From positions 2,170,001 through 2,234,000 of the forward strand of contig NZ_JARXYP010000002.1 in assembly GCF_029893805.1 (NCBI RefSeq): a stretch of DNA of 64,000 nt, in the 5' to 3' direction. Shown here piece by piece: positions 63,055 through 64,000 of this stretch (positions within the stretch are counted from its first letter, which is position 1; each line of letters starts with the position of its first letter). The notes under the pieces were generated by a model. It saw only the letters and a program-made list of their open reading frames with translations, searched no databases and was not told the DNA's origin. The DNA is from Streptomyces sp. SAI-135 (lineage in GTDB: Bacteria > Actinomycetota > Actinomycetes > Streptomycetales > Streptomycetaceae). The translations under genes were made by a program, and so were the position numbers.

Positions 63055-63124
63055 ACAGGACCCGGACGCCGGGCCCGCCTAGGCTGGGAAGCACCATCGG
63101 CCCCTGCACGGAAGGGGGCGCCCC

Positions 63125-64000
63125 ATGGCATCCCCGTCGAAGGCGGGCGCGGCCCTCACCGCGCTGCGCGAGGACCTGACCGGCGACGTGTTCGCCCCGG
63201 GGGACCCGGGCTACGACGAGGCCCGGACCGTCTTCAACGCGATGATCGACCGCCGGCCCGCGGTGATCGCGCAGTGCGTGGACGAGGAGGACGTCGTCCG
63301 GGCCGTGCGCTGCGCCCGTGACCTCGACCTGCCGATCGCGGTGCGCGGCGGCGGCCACAGCGTGGCGGGCATGGCTCTGAACGACGGCGGGCTGGTCGTC
63401 GACCTGCGCCACATGCGCGCGGTCACCGTCGACCCCGCGGTCCGGGCGGCGCGCGTGGCGGGCGGCGCCACGATGAGCGACCTGGACCGCGCCTGCCAGC
63501 CGCACGGCCTCGCCACCACCGGCGGCCGGGCCTCGACGACCGGGGTCGGCGGCTTCGTGCTGGGCGGCGGCAGCGGCTGGCTCGACCGATGCTGCGGACT
63601 CGCCGTCGACAACCTGCTCGATGTGGAACTGGTCACCGCCGACGGCACCAGGCTGCACGCGAACGCCGAGGACAACCCCGACCTGTTCTGGGCCCTGCAC
63701 GGCGGCGGCGGCAACTTCGGCATCGCCACCGCGCTGACGCTGAGGCTGCACGAACTGCCCGAGTTCTCCATCGCGCTGCTGATGTACCTCCCGGAGTTCG
63801 GCCCCGAGGTGGTGCGCACCTACCGGGACGTGATCGCGGCCGGACCGGACGAGGCGTCGGGCGGGGTGCTCTACCTCACCGGCCCGCCCGAGGAGTTCGT
63901 ACCGCCGCACCTGGTCGGCACCCTGCTGTGCGGCGTCCTGATGACGTACGCCGGCGGGGAGGCGGACCTGCGCGAACTGGCCGAGCCGCTGCTGGCGCTG
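63125..64000 (+). CDS. BBE-like FAD-linked oxidase (5' part)
   Basis: First 292 codons from ATG 63125; the C-terminal berberine-like end is beyond the window. FAD-binding PCMH domain: VRAVRCARDLDLPIAVRGGG, His in RGGGHSVAGMA as the 8-alpha-histidyl FAD site, GGRASTTGVGGFVLGGGSGW and NPDLFWALHGGGGNFGI. The Cys of bicovalent members (GxCxxVG) is absent (ASTTGVG), so FAD is probably held through His alone. It oxidises alcohols, sugars or secondary metabolites. A separate gene after the GH15 enzyme (70 bp gap) and perhaps co-transcribed. Confidence 0.85.
   Translation, partial: MASPSKAGAALTALREDLTGDVFAPGDPGYDEARTVFNAMIDRRPAVIAQCVDEEDVVRAVRCARDLDLPIAVRGGGHSVAGMALNDGGLVVDLRHMRAVTVDPAVRAARVAGGATMSDLDRACQPHGLATTGGRASTTGVGGFVLGGGSGWLDRCCGLAVDNLLDVELVTADGTRLHANAEDNPDLFWALHGGGGNFGIATALTLRLHELPEFSIALLMYLPEFGPEVVRTYRDVIAAGPDEASGGVLYLTGPPEEFVPPHLVGTLLCGVLMTYAGGEADLRELAEPLLAL

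Overview
The window is chromosomal DNA of a Streptomyces. GC content is very high, codon third positions are almost all G or C, GTG starts are common and open frames cast long antisense shadows. The gene content fits: streptogrisin-type secreted proteases, a SepF-like division protein, an Rpf/LysM muralytic enzyme, and the core order der-plsC-cmk-tyrA-aroH ... rluB-scpB-scpA-parA-ald ... pyrG. These assignments come from reading translated sequence and recalling family motifs; no database search was run.

Layout from the left. 1-1044 is the 5' part of the SOS polymerase gene dnaE2 (minus strand) with a LexA-type box directly upstream. 1157-9540 is a compact minus-strand block of eleven non-contractile phage-tail genes: a 55-aa small protein, a tail-terminator-like protein, a tube protein, a G/GT chaperone pair joined by a -1 frameshift, a coiled-coil protein, a short tape measure, a Dit-like protein, two paralogous fibres, a Gp37-like tail-tip protein and a 57-aa coiled-coil protein. 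No capsid, portal, terminase, integrase or lysis gene is present. 9760-13897 carries two prepro-streptogrisins around a slipin (SPFH) gene and an alpha/beta hydrolase. 14388-20293 is a probable organosulfur uptake locus: permease, FAD/NAD(P) protein, ATPase and LLM monooxygenase on the minus strand, and on the plus strand a binding lipoprotein behind a short leader peptide ending in Cys and an attenuator-like hairpin.

20642-31193 holds a SepF-like gene, a glutaryl-CoA-dehydrogenase-like gene, an MFS exporter, a GT-C glycosyltransferase, a PAP2 phosphatase, a small I78-like inhibitor, an orphan ctaD, and a WYL regulator divergent from an epoxide hydrolase across a perfect palindrome. 31205-36948 is a branched-chain-amino-acid-type ABC system in which LivH, LivM and LivG are fused into one chain and the two ATPases together have one intact and one degenerate ATP site. 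37024-49170 contains rpf, two Streptomyces-type hypothetical genes, der, plsC, cmk, tyrA, aroH, a membrane/Rieske redox trio, a GNAT enzyme, an ADP-ribosylglycohydrolase translationally coupled to an NrtR-type Nudix regulator with tandem operators, and a maleylpyruvate-isomerase-like gene.

49424-60781 is the chromosome-organisation and nucleotide block: rluB-scpB-scpA, a ribbon-helix-helix-like gene, parA, ald, a STAND/TPR protein, a Nudix ADP-ribose pyrophosphatase and pyrG. 61228-64000 has a GH15 glycosidase and the 5' part of a covalent flavin oxidase. The least conventional parts are the capsid-less tail block, the asymmetric fused Liv transporter, the cysteine-leader locus, the DUF6529/Rieske trio and the ParA plus RHH-like pair joined to ScpAB.
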